64,000 nt of DNA from Streptosporangium canum (lineage in GTDB: Bacteria > Actinomycetota > Actinomycetes > Streptosporangiales > Streptosporangiaceae), in contig NZ_FOQY01000029.1 in NCBI RefSeq assembly GCF_900113865.1, positions 24,848-88,847 of the forward strand, in the 5' to 3' direction. Position 1 is the stretch's first letter; every line of letters begins with the position of its first letter. Below, in pieces: positions 9,603 to 18,871 of the stretch. The notes under the pieces were generated by a model. It ran no database searches. It saw only the letters and a list, made by a program, of their open reading frames with translations, and had not been told where the DNA came from. Position numbers and translations under genes: made by a program.

Positions 9603-10586
9603 ATGGCGGGATTCCTTCTGCGCCGGCTGCTCAACTACCTGGTGCTGATCGTCGTGGCCACGAGCCTGGCCTACATGCTGGCGGCCGGCGCGCTCGATCC
9701 CCGGTCCAACTACGAGGGCCGCAACCCGCCGATTCCGCAGGCGGTCATCGACGCGCGCCTCACCGAGCTCAACCTGAACGACAGGACACCGCTGTTCGAC
9801 CGCTATCTGACCTGGGCGGGCGGCGTCGTCCACGGAGACTTCGGCAAGACGGTGGCCGGCGGCTCGGTCGGCGAGGACCTGGGGCGGCGGGCCGGTGTCA
9901 CCCTGCGCCTGATCACCATAGGGCTGATCCTGGGCAGCGTCGCCGGCGTGTTCGTCGGCGCCTACGCGGCGGTCAAGCAGTACGGCGTGTTCGACCGGTT
10001 GTCGACCGGCGCCTCCTTCGTCGTCCTCGCGGTCCCCACGGTCGTGCTGGCCAACATCCTGATCATCGCCGGGGTCTGGTTCAACGGGCTGGTCGGCGCG
10101 CAGGTCTTCCTGGTCAGCGGCGAGGCCACCCCCGGGCTGCAGGGAGGCTTCGCCACCCAGGCGGTGGACCGGCTCCAGCACCTGATCCTGCCCACCCTGT
10201 CACTCTCGCTGGGGCTGATCGCCGTCTACAGCCGCTACCAGCGCAACATGATGCTCGACGTGCTCGGCGCCGACTTCATCCGTACGGCCATGGCCAAGGG
10301 GTTGCGCCGCCGTACCGCGCTGATCAGGCACGCGTTGCGCACCGCGCTGATCCCGGCGGTCACCTATTTCGCCTTCACCTTCGGCTCGCTGCTGGTCGGC
10401 ACCACCTTCACCGAGAAGATCTTCGGCTGGCACGGCATGGGCGAGCAGCTCGTCAACTCCATCTCCACCAACGACGTCAACACCGTCGCCGCGATCAGCT
10501 GCTTCGCGGCCTTCGCGGTCCTGGCGGCCTCCCTGGCCTCCGACGTCCTCCATGCCGTCCTCGATCCCCGGGTCCGGGTGGGGTGA
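9603..10586 (+). CDS. ABC transporter permease, DppB/OppB type
   Basis: First permease of a peptide/nickel-class importer. It starts with the family N-terminus (GFLLRRLLNYLVLIVVATSLAYML), has a periplasmic loop containing LTWAGGVVHGDFGKTV, and carries the conserved coupling-helix region (AMAKGLRRRTALIRHALRTALIP) followed by TFTEKIFGWHGMG. Its 327 residues are typical. GGGGAGG lies five bases before the ATG. The next permease overlaps its stop by GTGA, so the operon is translationally coupled. Confidence 0.93.
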   Translation: MAGFLLRRLLNYLVLIVVATSLAYMLAAGALDPRSNYEGRNPPIPQAVIDARLTELNLNDRTPLFDRYLTWAGGVVHGDFGKTVAGGSVGEDLGRRAGVTLRLITIGLILGSVAGVFVGAYAAVKQYGVFDRLSTGASFVVLAVPTVVLANILIIAGVWFNGLVGAQVFLVSGEATPGLQGGFATQAVDRLQHLILPTLSLSLGLIAVYSRYQRNMMLDVLGADFIRTAMAKGLRRRTALIRHALRTALIPAVTYFAFTFGSLLVGTTFTEKIFGWHGMGEQLVNSISTNDVNTVAAISCFAAFAVLAASLASDVLHAVLDPRVRVG

Positions 10587-11506
10587 GCGAGAAGATGACC
10601 ATCTCCGACGAGGAGCTCGCCGAGCAGAGGGCGGGCATCGACAGGATCAAGGCGCCTTCACGGCTCCGGGTGGTGGCCGGCCGCTTCTCGCGCTCGGTCC
10701 AGGGCCGGATCGGGTTCGCGCTGCTGGCCCTGATGTTCCTGCTGGCCTTCGCCGGTCCCCACCTCGGCAGGTGGACCTACACCGACAAGGACTTCATGGC
10801 CTTCCTGCAGCCGCCCTCCGCCGAACACTGGTGGGGCACCCTGCAGACCGGCGCGGACGTCTACGCGGTCACGCTGCGCGGCATGCAGAAGTCGCTGATC
10901 GTGGGCCTGCTCGCGGCGGTGATCGGCACCACGCTGGCGGCCGTGGTGGGCGCCTTCGCCGGATACTTCATGGGCTGGGCCGACAGGTCGCTGACCTGGA
11001 TCACCGACCTGATGCTGGTGCTCCCGGCATTCCTGATCCTGGCGATCATGTCGCCGCTCTTCGCCGAGGGCCAGTGGCCGCTGTTCGTGCTCGTCCTGGC
11101 GCTGTTCCTCTGGATGGTCACCTCGAAGATCGTCCGGAGCATGACCATCTCGCTGAAGGAGCGCGAGTTCATCCAGGCCGCCAGGTTCATGGGCGTGTCG
11201 CCGGTGAGGATCATCTTCCGGCACGTCATCCCGAACATGTCCTCGCTGCTGGCCGTGGACGCCACACTGAACGTCAGCGCCGCGATCCTCACCGAGACCT
11301 CCCTGTCCTACTTCGGCTTCGGCATCCAGCCGCCCGACGTCTCGCTGGGCAGCCTCATCGCCGACGGCGCCAAGACGGCCGTCTACGCCCCGTGGACGTT
11401 CTGGTTCTGCGCCGGCCTGCTGATCGTCACCGTGCTCGCGGTGAACCTCGTCGGTGACTCCCTGCGCGACGCCTTCGACCCCACCGCGAAGAGAGCGGGA
11501 CAATGA
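10583..11506 (+). CDS. ABC transporter permease, DppC/OppC type
   Basis: Second permease, 307 residues. It has the OppC-like N-terminal extension (LAEQRAGIDRIKAPSRL), a first helix (GRIGFALLALMFLLAFAGP) and the coupling motif EREFIQAARFMGVSPVRIIFRHVIPN. The end, SLGSLIADGAKTA then WTFWFCAGLLIVTVLAVNLVGDSLRDAFDP, is the family signature. I chose the GTG that overlaps the upstream stop; an ATG four codons in is the alternative. It forms the membrane channel with the gene before it. Confidence 0.93.
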   Translation: MSEKMTISDEELAEQRAGIDRIKAPSRLRVVAGRFSRSVQGRIGFALLALMFLLAFAGPHLGRWTYTDKDFMAFLQPPSAEHWWGTLQTGADVYAVTLRGMQKSLIVGLLAAVIGTTLAAVVGAFAGYFMGWADRSLTWITDLMLVLPAFLILAIMSPLFAEGQWPLFVLVLALFLWMVTSKIVRSMTISLKEREFIQAARFMGVSPVRIIFRHVIPNMSSLLAVDATLNVSAAILTETSLSYFGFGIQPPDVSLGSLIADGAKTAVYAPWTFWFCAGLLIVTVLAVNLVGDSLRDAFDPTAKRAGQ

Positions 11507-13659
11507 GAGAGTGTGACGAACGCCAGGCGGGCACGGGAGCCCGGCCAGGCGCGAGCGGCCGGGCAGACCTGGCCGACCCGGTCCTCGAGGTGACCGACCT
11601 CGATGTCACCTTCGGGTCCGGCCCTGAGGCGGTGCGCGCCGTCCGGGGGGTGAGCTACGCGCTCCGTCCGGGCGAGGTGCTCGGCATCGTCGGCGAGTCG
11701 GGGTCCGGCAAGTCGGTCACCTCGCTGGCGGTGATGGGCCTGCTCCCCCCGCACGCCCGCGTCACCGGCTCGGTCCGGCTGCGGGGCCAGGAGATCCTCG
11801 GGGCGACGGAGAAGACGCTCACCGCGTTCCGGGGCAAGACGATCTCGATGGTCTTCCAGGACCCGCTCTCCGCGCTCACCCCGGTCTACCGGGTGGGCGA
11901 CCAGATCGCCGAGGCCGTGCGGATCCACCAGAAGGTCACCGGACAGCAGGCCGCGAGGCGGGCCGTCGAGCTGCTCGACCTGGTCGGCATCCCCAACGCC
12001 GCACAGCGCGCCAAGGCGTTCCCGCACGAGTTCTCCGGCGGTATGCGCCAGCGCGCGGTGATCGCGATGGCGATCGCCAACGACCCCGACGTGATCCTCT
12101 GCGACGAGCCGACCACCGCGCTCGACGTCACCATCCAGGCCCAGGTGCTGGAGGTGCTGAAGAGGGCGCAGCGGGAGACCGGCGCGGCGATCGTCCTGAT
12201 CACCCACGACCTGGGAGTGGTGGCCGGGTCCGTCGACCGGGTCCTGGTCATGTACGCCGGGCGGCCCGTCGAGGTCGGCTCGGTGGACGACGTCTACTAC
12301 CGGGTGCGCATGCCGTACACCATGGGCCTGCTCGCCTCCATCCCGCGACTGGACCGGGGCGGCGGGCAACCGCTCGTCCCGATCGAGGGGAACCCGCCGT
12401 CGCCGTCGGCGCTGCCACCCGGCTGCCCCTTCGAACCTCGCTGCCCGATAGCCGTCCCGGCCTGCGCCGAGGCGGAGCCGGCGCTGGAGCCGGTGGGCTC
12501 GCCCGGACATCTGGCCGCGTGCGTCCGCGCGGGCGAGATCGAGGCCGAGGGCTGGTCGCCCGCCCAGGTCTACCACGCCGGGACCGGCGGCCCGGACGAG
12601 CGCGGACCGGGGACGCCCCCGGTCCACCTGCGGCCGGTACGGCTGCCGCGCGACGAACGCGACGTGGTCCTGGAGGTGAAGGACCTGACCAAGCACCACC
12701 CCCTGATGAAGGGGGCGATCTTCAGGCGGCGGATCGGCACCGTCCACGCGGTGGACGGCATCAGCTTCGACATCCGCAGGATGGAGACGCTCGGCCTGGT
12801 CGGCGAGTCGGGCTGCGGCAAGACGACCACGCTGATGGAGATCCTGGAGCTGACCAGGCCGCAGCACGGCACGATCGCGGTGCTGGGACACGACACGGCC
12901 GGGCTGAACGCCCGCGAGCGGATGGCGATCCGCCGGGACATGCAGGTCGTCTTCCAGGACCCGCTCGCCTCGCTGGACCCGAGGATGACCGTCTACGACA
13001 TCGTCGCCGAGCCGCTGCGCACGCACGGGATCCGGGACCCGGGACCGAGGATCAGGGAGCTGATCCGCCTGGTCGGCCTGGACGCCGCCCATGCCGCCCG
13101 CTACCCGCAGGACTTCTCCGGCGGCCAGCGCCAGCGCATCGGCATCGCCCGGGCGCTCGCGCTGGAGCCCCGGCTGCTCGTGCTGGACGAGCCGGTCTCG
13201 GCGCTCGACGTGTCCATCCAGGCAGGCGTGATCAACCTGCTGGAGGACCTCAAGAACCGGCTGGGCCTGTCCTACCTGTTCGTGGCGCACGATCTGGCCG
13301 TGGTCCGGCACATCGCCGACCGGGTCGCGGTCATGTATCTCGGCAAGATCGCTGAGATCGGCCAGGTCGGCCAGGTCTACGACGCCCCGATGCACCCCTA
13401 CACCCAGGCGCTGCTGTCGGCGATCCCGCTGCCCGACCCCGGAAAGGAACGTTCCAGGAGACGCATCCTGCTCGAAGGCGACCTGCCCAGCCCGGCCAGC
13501 CCCCCCTCCGGCTGCCGCTTCCGCACCCGCTGTCCCAAGTTCAAGACCCTCGACGAGACCGACCAGGCGCGGTGCGTCAACGAGGAGCCCCGGGTCCGCC
13601 GGCTCGGGGAGGACCACGGCGTCTCATGTCACTTCGCCGAGAAGCTCGACGTCGTATAA
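11503..13659 (+). CDS. Fused double ABC ATPase (DppD-DppF) of peptide-class importer
   Basis: Two complete ATP-binding domains lie in one 718-residue chain. The first has GESGSGKSVTS, signature FSGGMRQRAV and Walker B ILCDEPTTALD. The second has GESGCGKTTTL, FSGGQRQRIG and LVLDEPVSALD. Each is followed by the oligopeptide-transporter C-terminal extension with paired cysteines (GCPFEPRCP and GCRFRTRCP), which in some relatives binds an iron-sulfur cluster. In most bacteria these are two genes; the fused form is known in actinobacteria. The ATG overlaps the permease stop (ATGA). Confidence 0.93.
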   Translation: MRECDERQAGTGARPGASGRADLADPVLEVTDLDVTFGSGPEAVRAVRGVSYALRPGEVLGIVGESGSGKSVTSLAVMGLLPPHARVTGSVRLRGQEILGATEKTLTAFRGKTISMVFQDPLSALTPVYRVGDQIAEAVRIHQKVTGQQAARRAVELLDLVGIPNAAQRAKAFPHEFSGGMRQRAVIAMAIANDPDVILCDEPTTALDVTIQAQVLEVLKRAQRETGAAIVLITHDLGVVAGSVDRVLVMYAGRPVEVGSVDDVYYRVRMPYTMGLLASIPRLDRGGGQPLVPIEGNPPSPSALPPGCPFEPRCPIAVPACAEAEPALEPVGSPGHLAACVRAGEIEAEGWSPAQVYHAGTGGPDERGPGTPPVHLRPVRLPRDERDVVLEVKDLTKHHPLMKGAIFRRRIGTVHAVDGISFDIRRMETLGLVGESGCGKTTTLMEILELTRPQHGTIAVLGHDTAGLNARERMAIRRDMQVVFQDPLASLDPRMTVYDIVAEPLRTHGIRDPGPRIRELIRLVGLDAAHAARYPQDFSGGQRQRIGIARALALEPRLLVLDEPVSALDVSIQAGVINLLEDLKNRLGLSYLFVAHDLAVVRHIADRVAVMYLGKIAEIGQVGQVYDAPMHPYTQALLSAIPLPDPGKERSRRRILLEGDLPSPASPPSGCRFRTRCPKFKTLDETDQARCVNEEPRVRRLGEDHGVSCHFAEKLDVV

Positions 13660-13672
13660 CCCAGGAGGAACC

Positions 13673-15409
13673 GTGAGATCAATCCGGCGCGTGGGCGCGT
13701 TCGCCGTCGCCCTGAGCGTGGCCGGCTCGTTGGCACTGGCCGGCTGCGGCAGCCAGGGCGGGAGCGGCGGAGGCAGCCGGAGCGGCACGGGAGATGAGTC
13801 GTCGACCGGTTCCGCCTCGGCGGTCAAGGCCTACGACATCAACCCGGTCCCCCGGGACAGGGTCCGGGACGGAGGTCTGCTCCGCTGGGGGCTCAACGAG
13901 TATCCGACCAACTGGAACCTCAACCACGTCGACGGCAACCTGGCGATGGTCAAGAAGGTCATCGACGCGCTCATGCCCTCCGCCTTCCGCTCCAACGAGA
14001 AGGGGGAGATCTCAGCGAACACCGACTACCTGACGGAAGGGGAGATCACGGCCCGCAAGCCCAAGCAGGTCGTCAGGCTCACGCTCAACCGGAGCGCCCG
14101 ATGGTCCGACGGCAAGCCGATCACCTGGGAGGACTACAAGGCCCAGTGGCAGGCGATGAACGGCAAGAACGGCGACTACCGCGTCGCGGGCACCACCGGC
14201 TACCAGGACATCGAGAGCGTGGCGAAGGGCAAGGACGACCACGAGGTCGTCGTCACCTTCGCCAAGCCCTTCGGCGACTGGCAGTCGCTGTTCGGGCCGC
14301 TCTATCCCAAGAGGACCAACGCCACCCCCGACGGGTTCAACAACGGATGGCTGAACAAGATCCCGGTGACCGCGGGCCCGTTCAAGTTCGTCTCGTTCGA
14401 CCAGACGGCCAAGACCGTCACCATCGTCAGGGACGACGCCTGGTGGGGGGACAGGGCCAAGCTGGACCAGATCATCTACCGGGCGCTGGAGAGCGACGCG
14501 CTGGTCGGCGCTTTCAGCAACGGCGAGCTCGACACCTTCGACGTCGGCCCGTCCGCGCCCGACTACGCGCGGGCCAAGAGCACCCAGGGCGCCATCGTGC
14601 GGCAGGCGGCCGGCCCCGACTTCCGGCACATCACGATGAACGGCGAGAGCGCCATGCTCTCCGACGTCAACGTCCGCCGGGCCGTCGCGATGGCCATCGA
14701 CCGCCAGGCCATCGCCCAGTCCGACCTACAGGGCCTGGACTGGCCGATCGTCCTGCTGAACAACCACTTCTTCATGAACACCCAGGGGGGCTACCAGGAC
14801 AACGCGGGCGAGGTCGGCGTCTACAACGTCGAAAGGGCCAAGCAGCTGCTGGACGCCGCCGGCTGGCGGCTGGAGGGCCAGACCCGCAAGAAGGACGGCA
14901 GGGAGCTGGCCCTGCGTTTCGTGATGCCCTCCGGCCTGCAGCTCACCAAGTCCGAGGCCGAGATCACTCAGAGCATGCTGGCCCAGGTCGGCGTCAAGGT
15001 CACCCTCCACGCGGTGCCCAGCGACGACTACTTCACCAGATACGTCATCCCCGGCAACTACGACATCACCGCCTTCGCCTACGTCGGCACGCCCTTCCCC
15101 GTCTCCAGCGGTTACGGCCAGTACGCCAATGCCACCAAGGACTCCAAGGGCCGGCTGCAGTGGAACGCCAACCTCGGCCGCATCGGCTCCCCGCAGATCG
15201 ACGCCGCCATGGACAAGGCGACCGCCGACCTCGACGGCGCCCAGGCCATCGCCGACACCAACGCGGCGGACAAACTGATCTGGGAGGCGGTCAACGTGGT
15301 GACCCTCTACCAGCGCCCGCAGAACGTCGCGGTCAAGAACACCCTCGCCAACTACGGCGCCCGCGGCTTCTACGACCTGAGGTACCAGGACATCGGCTTC
15401 ACGGGCTGA
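13673..15409 (+). CDS. ABC transporter substrate-binding lipoprotein, family 5 (SBP_bac_5)
   Basis: The 578-residue solute receptor of the operon. The signal ends in a lipobox (LALAGC, Cys25), so it is lipid-anchored outside the membrane. A Gly/Ser-rich linker follows, then the family 5 core: LRWGLNEYPTNWN, KPKQVVRLTLNRSARWSDGKPITWEDY, DVNVRRAVAMAIDRQAIAQ and, near the end, ANKLIWEAVNV-like text. Members bind oligopeptides, nickel chelates or sugars; the ligand is not readable here. The GTG start has AGGAGGAA six bases upstream, the strongest ribosome site in the operon, which fits the need for excess receptor. Confidence 0.92.
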   Translation: MRSIRRVGAFAVALSVAGSLALAGCGSQGGSGGGSRSGTGDESSTGSASAVKAYDINPVPRDRVRDGGLLRWGLNEYPTNWNLNHVDGNLAMVKKVIDALMPSAFRSNEKGEISANTDYLTEGEITARKPKQVVRLTLNRSARWSDGKPITWEDYKAQWQAMNGKNGDYRVAGTTGYQDIESVAKGKDDHEVVVTFAKPFGDWQSLFGPLYPKRTNATPDGFNNGWLNKIPVTAGPFKFVSFDQTAKTVTIVRDDAWWGDRAKLDQIIYRALESDALVGAFSNGELDTFDVGPSAPDYARAKSTQGAIVRQAAGPDFRHITMNGESAMLSDVNVRRAVAMAIDRQAIAQSDLQGLDWPIVLLNNHFFMNTQGGYQDNAGEVGVYNVERAKQLLDAAGWRLEGQTRKKDGRELALRFVMPSGLQLTKSEAEITQSMLAQVGVKVTLHAVPSDDYFTRYVIPGNYDITAFAYVGTPFPVSSGYGQYANATKDSKGRLQWNANLGRIGSPQIDAAMDKATADLDGAQAIADTNAADKLIWEAVNVVTLYQRPQNVAVKNTLANYGARGFYDLRYQDIGFTG

Positions 15410-15469
15410 CGCCCTCGACGCCCGGGGAGGGCACGTCCTCTGTCGGAGCGGTGGTGTAGGAGATAGTCC

Positions 15470-16558
15470 ATGACGATCTCACTGACCTGGCCCCAGGTGC
15501 TCGCATGGCGGTTGAAGCGCCAGTTCGTCGATCCGGTGACCGGCCCTGACGCGGTGTCGGTCGTCCGGCGGCTCACCGGGGTCCAGGCCCAGGTGGCCTC
15601 CTCGGCGGAGCTGGCGGTGGCCGTACGGCAGGCGGACCCGCGCCCCGGCGAGATCGACGGGGCCCTGTGGCGGGAGCGCACCCTGGTCAAGACCTGGACG
15701 GCGCGCGGCACCCTGCACCTGGTCCCCGCCGATGAGCTGCCCTCCTACACCGCGGTCCTGGGCGCGTTCCGAAACTGGGACAAGGGGTCCTGGCAGCGCG
15801 GTCATGGCGTCACCGCCGCCGAGGTCGCCGCCATCCTCGACGCGGTGCCCAAGGCGCTCGACGGCCGCACCCTCACCCGGGAGGAGCTGGTGGAGGGGGT
15901 CATCGAGGTCACCGGCGACGCCCATCTGCGGGAGGCGCTCACCTCCGGCTGGGGCGCCCTGCTCAAGCCGCTGAGCTTCCTCGGCGAGCTCTGCTACGGC
16001 CCGCCGCGCGACGGCCGCGTGACCTTCGTCAGCCCCCGCGACTGGGTGCCCGGCTGGCCGGCCGAGCCGCTGTCGGCGGAGGAGGGCGGCATGCGCCTGG
16101 TCCGGTCCTTCCTCGGCGCCCATGGTCCCGGCACGCCGGAGACCTTCGACGCCTGGCTCTACCGGGGCGCCGCCCGCAAGGCGATCCTGCGCGGCTGGTT
16201 CCGCGACCTCGCCCCCGAGCTGGCGGAGGTCGAGGTGGAGGGCCGGCCGATGGTCCTGCTCGCCGAGCACCTCGACGACCTGGCCGCGACCACGCCCTCC
16301 ACCGGGGTCCATCTGCTGCCCGGCTTCGACCAGTACATCCTCGCCGCCCCCCGCGACCTCGAACCGCTCCTGCCCAAGGAGGCCAGGCCCAGGGTGAGCC
16401 GGGCCGCCGGCTGGATCTCCCCCGTCGTGGTCCACCGGGGCAGGGTGGCCGGGGTCTGGGAGGCGAAGAACGGCGAGCTCGCCTTCGACCTCCTGGAAGA
16501 CGTCCCCGCCGACGCCCTGGCCGCCGAGGCCCGGCGGGTCGCCGCGCTCCTGCCCTAG
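15470..16558 (+). CDS. Winged-helix AlkZ-like DNA glycosylase family protein
   Basis: 362 residues matching the HTH_42/AlkZ-like family: GVQAQVASSAELAVAVR near residue 40 (the QxQ element important in AlkZ-type glycosylases), TLVKTWTARGTLHLVPADEL, then repeated winged-helix segments and LLPGFDQYILAAP near residue 285. Characterised relatives remove interstrand crosslinks or bulky alkylated bases; most homologues are untested. It is convergent with pxpC, and the two stop codons interlock within CTAG. Whether it repairs DNA here is inference. Confidence 0.8.
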   Translation: MTISLTWPQVLAWRLKRQFVDPVTGPDAVSVVRRLTGVQAQVASSAELAVAVRQADPRPGEIDGALWRERTLVKTWTARGTLHLVPADELPSYTAVLGAFRNWDKGSWQRGHGVTAAEVAAILDAVPKALDGRTLTREELVEGVIEVTGDAHLREALTSGWGALLKPLSFLGELCYGPPRDGRVTFVSPRDWVPGWPAEPLSAEEGGMRLVRSFLGAHGPGTPETFDAWLYRGAARKAILRGWFRDLAPELAEVEVEGRPMVLLAEHLDDLAATTPSTGVHLLPGFDQYILAAPRDLEPLLPKEARPRVSRAAGWISPVVVHRGRVAGVWEAKNGELAFDLLEDVPADALAAEARRVAALLP

Positions 16559-17457
16559 AGCGACGCCTCGGACCCCGGGCCGAGGCGGAAGCGGACCCGG
16601 TCCCCGGGGCGGAGCTGCGCGGCTCCGGCGAGGTCCGCCGAGACGAGGACGGCGATGACCGGGTAGCCGCCCGTCGGCGGATGGTCGGCGAGGAACACGA
16701 TCGGCAGGCCGTCCGGCGGCACCTGGAGAGCTCCGGCGACCATGCCCTCGCTGGGCAGCTCCCCGTCGCGGGCGCGTTCCAGGCGGGCGCCGTCCAGCCG
16801 CACGCCGACCCGGTTGCTGTCCTGACTCACCTGGTACGGCCCGGCGCACAGGGCCGCCAGCGCGCCGGGGACGAACCAGTCGTCACGGGGGCCCGGCAGG
16901 ATCCGCAGCACCTCCGGCGCAGGCGCGGTGGGCGGCGCCGCGTCCACGGTGATGGGGGACAGCGCGCCGGTCGGCCCGACGGGCAGGACGGTGCCGGGAC
17001 GGAGCGGGGGAGGGCCGAGGCCGGAGAGGGAGTCGGTCGAGCGGCTCCCCATGACGAGGGGCGTGTCGACACCGCCCCGGACCGCGACATAGGTCCGCAG
17101 GCCGGCCGGCGGCGTCCCGACCCGGAGCTCGCCTCCCGCCGGGACCCAGACGGGCGCGTACGGTCCCACGGCCCTGACCCGAGAGCCCGGACCGCCCGGG
17201 GGCCCGGCGGTCCGGAGCTCGACGGGGCAGGGGGCTCCGGTGACGGCGGCCCAGGCTCCGGAGGTGAACCGCAGGCAGGCCCCGCCGAAGGTCAGCTCGA
17301 TTCCGGCGGCACCCTCCGGGTTGCCGACCAGGCGGTTGGCCAGCCGCAGGCTCGGCGCGTCGGCGGCACCGGACCGGGGGACGCCGAGATGGCCGTAGCC
17401 GGGCCGGCCGAGATCCTGCACGGTGGCGTACGGCCCCGGCACGAGCACCTCGATCAC
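16555..17457 (-). CDS. pxpC: 5-oxoprolinase subunit C (biotin-dependent carboxyltransferase family)
   Basis: 300 residues of the KipA/PxpC family: IEVLVPGPYATVQDLGRPGYGHLGVPRSGAAD at the start, GAAGIELTFGG, and the C-terminal EGMVAGALQVPPDGLPIVFLADHPPTGGYPVIA. With PxpA and PxpB it forms the ATP-dependent enzyme that opens 5-oxoproline to glutamate, clearing a spontaneous damage product of glutamine and glutamate. It is the third gene of the set, 25 bases after pxpB. Confidence 0.92.
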   Translation of the reverse strand: MIEVLVPGPYATVQDLGRPGYGHLGVPRSGAADAPSLRLANRLVGNPEGAAGIELTFGGACLRFTSGAWAAVTGAPCPVELRTAGPPGGPGSRVRAVGPYAPVWVPAGGELRVGTPPAGLRTYVAVRGGVDTPLVMGSRSTDSLSGLGPPPLRPGTVLPVGPTGALSPITVDAAPPTAPAPEVLRILPGPRDDWFVPGALAALCAGPYQVSQDSNRVGVRLDGARLERARDGELPSEGMVAGALQVPPDGLPIVFLADHPPTGGYPVIAVLVSADLAGAAQLRPGDRVRFRLGPGSEASL

Positions 17458-17482
17458 GGGACGGCCCGGGGAGGAGGACAGG

Positions 17483-18112
17483 TCATCCCGCGACCGCCCG
17501 GAAACGCACCCGCGTGCCCGGCGTCAGGACGGCGGGCGGGTCGGCGGTCACGTCCCACACCGCCATGAGGGAGTGCCCGAGCAGCCGCCAGCCTCCCGGC
17601 GAGGCTGAGGGATAGACCGCCGAGTAGGGGCCGGCGATCGCCACCGCGCCGGCGGGCACCGCGGTCCGGGGGGTGGGCAGCCGGGGCACGTGCAGCGCCG
17701 GGTCCAGCCCGGTGAGGTAGGCGAACCCCGGCGCGAAGCCGAGCCATCCCACCACGAGCTCCCGCCGGGTGTGCCGCTCGACCACCTCCTCGGCGGACAG
17801 CCCGCTCAGGGCGGCCACGTCGTCGAGGTCGGCGCCGTCGTAGACCACCGGGACCGTCACGGACCTTTCGGCCATGGAGGCGCCGGCGCCCAGGTCGCGT
17901 GCCGTACCCAGCAGGTGGGAGAGCAGGGAGCGGAGCCCGGAGAGGTCGGCGCCCGGCGCGGTGACCAGGACGGTCTCCGGGCCGGGCACGATCTCGACCA
18001 CCCCGGCCGGGCGGTCGGCCCGCAGGAGGGCGTCCAGCCGGTGGGAGATCTCCAGCGACCCGGTCTCCACCAGCAGCGAGTCTTCTCCGGCCCGGCGGAT
18101 CCCGGACGTCAA
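17483..18112 (-). CDS. pxpB: 5-oxoprolinase subunit B (KipI/PxpB family)
   Basis: 209 residues with the PxpB signatures: VTVPVVYDGADLDDVAAL, VGWLGFAPGFAYLTGLDP, then RTAVPAGAVAIAGPYSAVYPS and GGWRLLGHS. It pairs with PxpC to form the allophanate-hydrolase-like half of 5-oxoprolinase. The start appears to be a TTG whose last bases overlap the pxpA stop (TTGA), so it is translationally coupled to pxpA. Confidence 0.92.
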   Translation of the reverse strand: MTSGIRRAGEDSLLVETGSLEISHRLDALLRADRPAGVVEIVPGPETVLVTAPGADLSGLRSLLSHLLGTARDLGAGASMAERSVTVPVVYDGADLDDVAALSGLSAEEVVERHTRRELVVGWLGFAPGFAYLTGLDPALHVPRLPTPRTAVPAGAVAIAGPYSAVYPSASPGGWRLLGHSLMAVWDVTADPPAVLTPGTRVRFRAVAG

Positions 18113-18864
18113 GTGAAGGCCTTCAGGGTCACCCCGGCGGCGACCAGGCCGTCGCGGACGGCCCGCGCCAGCAGTACGGCGTCCGGGGTGTCGCCGTGCA
18201 CGCAGATCGAGCGCGCGTCCACCGGGACCTGGGAACCGTCCACCGCGGTCACCGTGCGGGCGGTCGCCATGCGCACGGCCCGGGCCGCGACCGCGGCGGG
18301 GTCGTGCAGCACCGCGCCGGGGGAGCGGCGGGGGAGCAGGGTTCCGGCCGGGGTGTAGGCGCGGTCGGCGAAAGCCTCCGTGACGGTGGCGACGCCTTCC
18401 CGGGCGGCGATCTCGTGGACGGCCGAACCGGGCAGGGTGAGCAGCGGCAGGTCGCGGTCGTAGTCGGCCACGGCCTCCACGACCGCGTCGGCCTGCTCGG
18501 GGTCGCGGCAGATCCGGTTGTAGAGCGCGCCGTGCGGCTTGACGTAGGAGACCCGGCCGCCCATCGCCCTGGCGATCCCGTCCACCGCCGCGAGCTGGTA
18601 GAGCACCTCGGCGCAGAGCTCCTCCGGATCCACCTCCATCTCGCGCCGCCCGAATCCGGCCAGGTCCCGGTAGGACACCTGGGCGCCGATCATCACCCCC
18701 CGGTCCACCGCGGCCGCGCAGGTGCGGCGGATGGTCAGCGGGTCGCCCGCGTGGAACCCACAGGCGATGTTCGCGCTGGTCACCACGTCGAGCAGGGCCA
18801 TGTCGTCGCCCAGCCGCCAGATGCCGAAGCCCTCACCGAGGTCGGCGTTGAGGTCGATCACCAT
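18109..18864 (-). CDS. pxpA: 5-oxoprolinase subunit A (LamB/YcsF family)
   Basis: 251 residues beginning IDLNADLGEGFGIWRLGDD, with SANIACGFHAGDP and YVKPHGALYN, the hallmark segments of the LamB/YcsF family and its predicted active site. It starts only seven bases after the DUF1841 gene stop, so that gene is probably the first of a four-gene operon. Complex formation with PxpB and PxpC is known for the family. Confidence 0.93.
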   Translation of the reverse strand: MVIDLNADLGEGFGIWRLGDDMALLDVVTSANIACGFHAGDPLTIRRTCAAAVDRGVMIGAQVSYRDLAGFGRREMEVDPEELCAEVLYQLAAVDGIARAMGGRVSYVKPHGALYNRICRDPEQADAVVEAVADYDRDLPLLTLPGSAVHEIAAREGVATVTEAFADRAYTPAGTLLPRRSPGAVLHDPAAVAARAVRMATARTVTAVDGSQVPVDARSICVHGDTPDAVLLARAVRDGLVAAGVTLKAFT

Positions 18865-18871
18865 GGCTCAC

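Noticed and set aside
9545-10582. N-terminal extension of the second permease running through the first permease gene
   Set aside because: It is an out-of-frame reading of the first permease; the true gene begins at the GTGA overlap.
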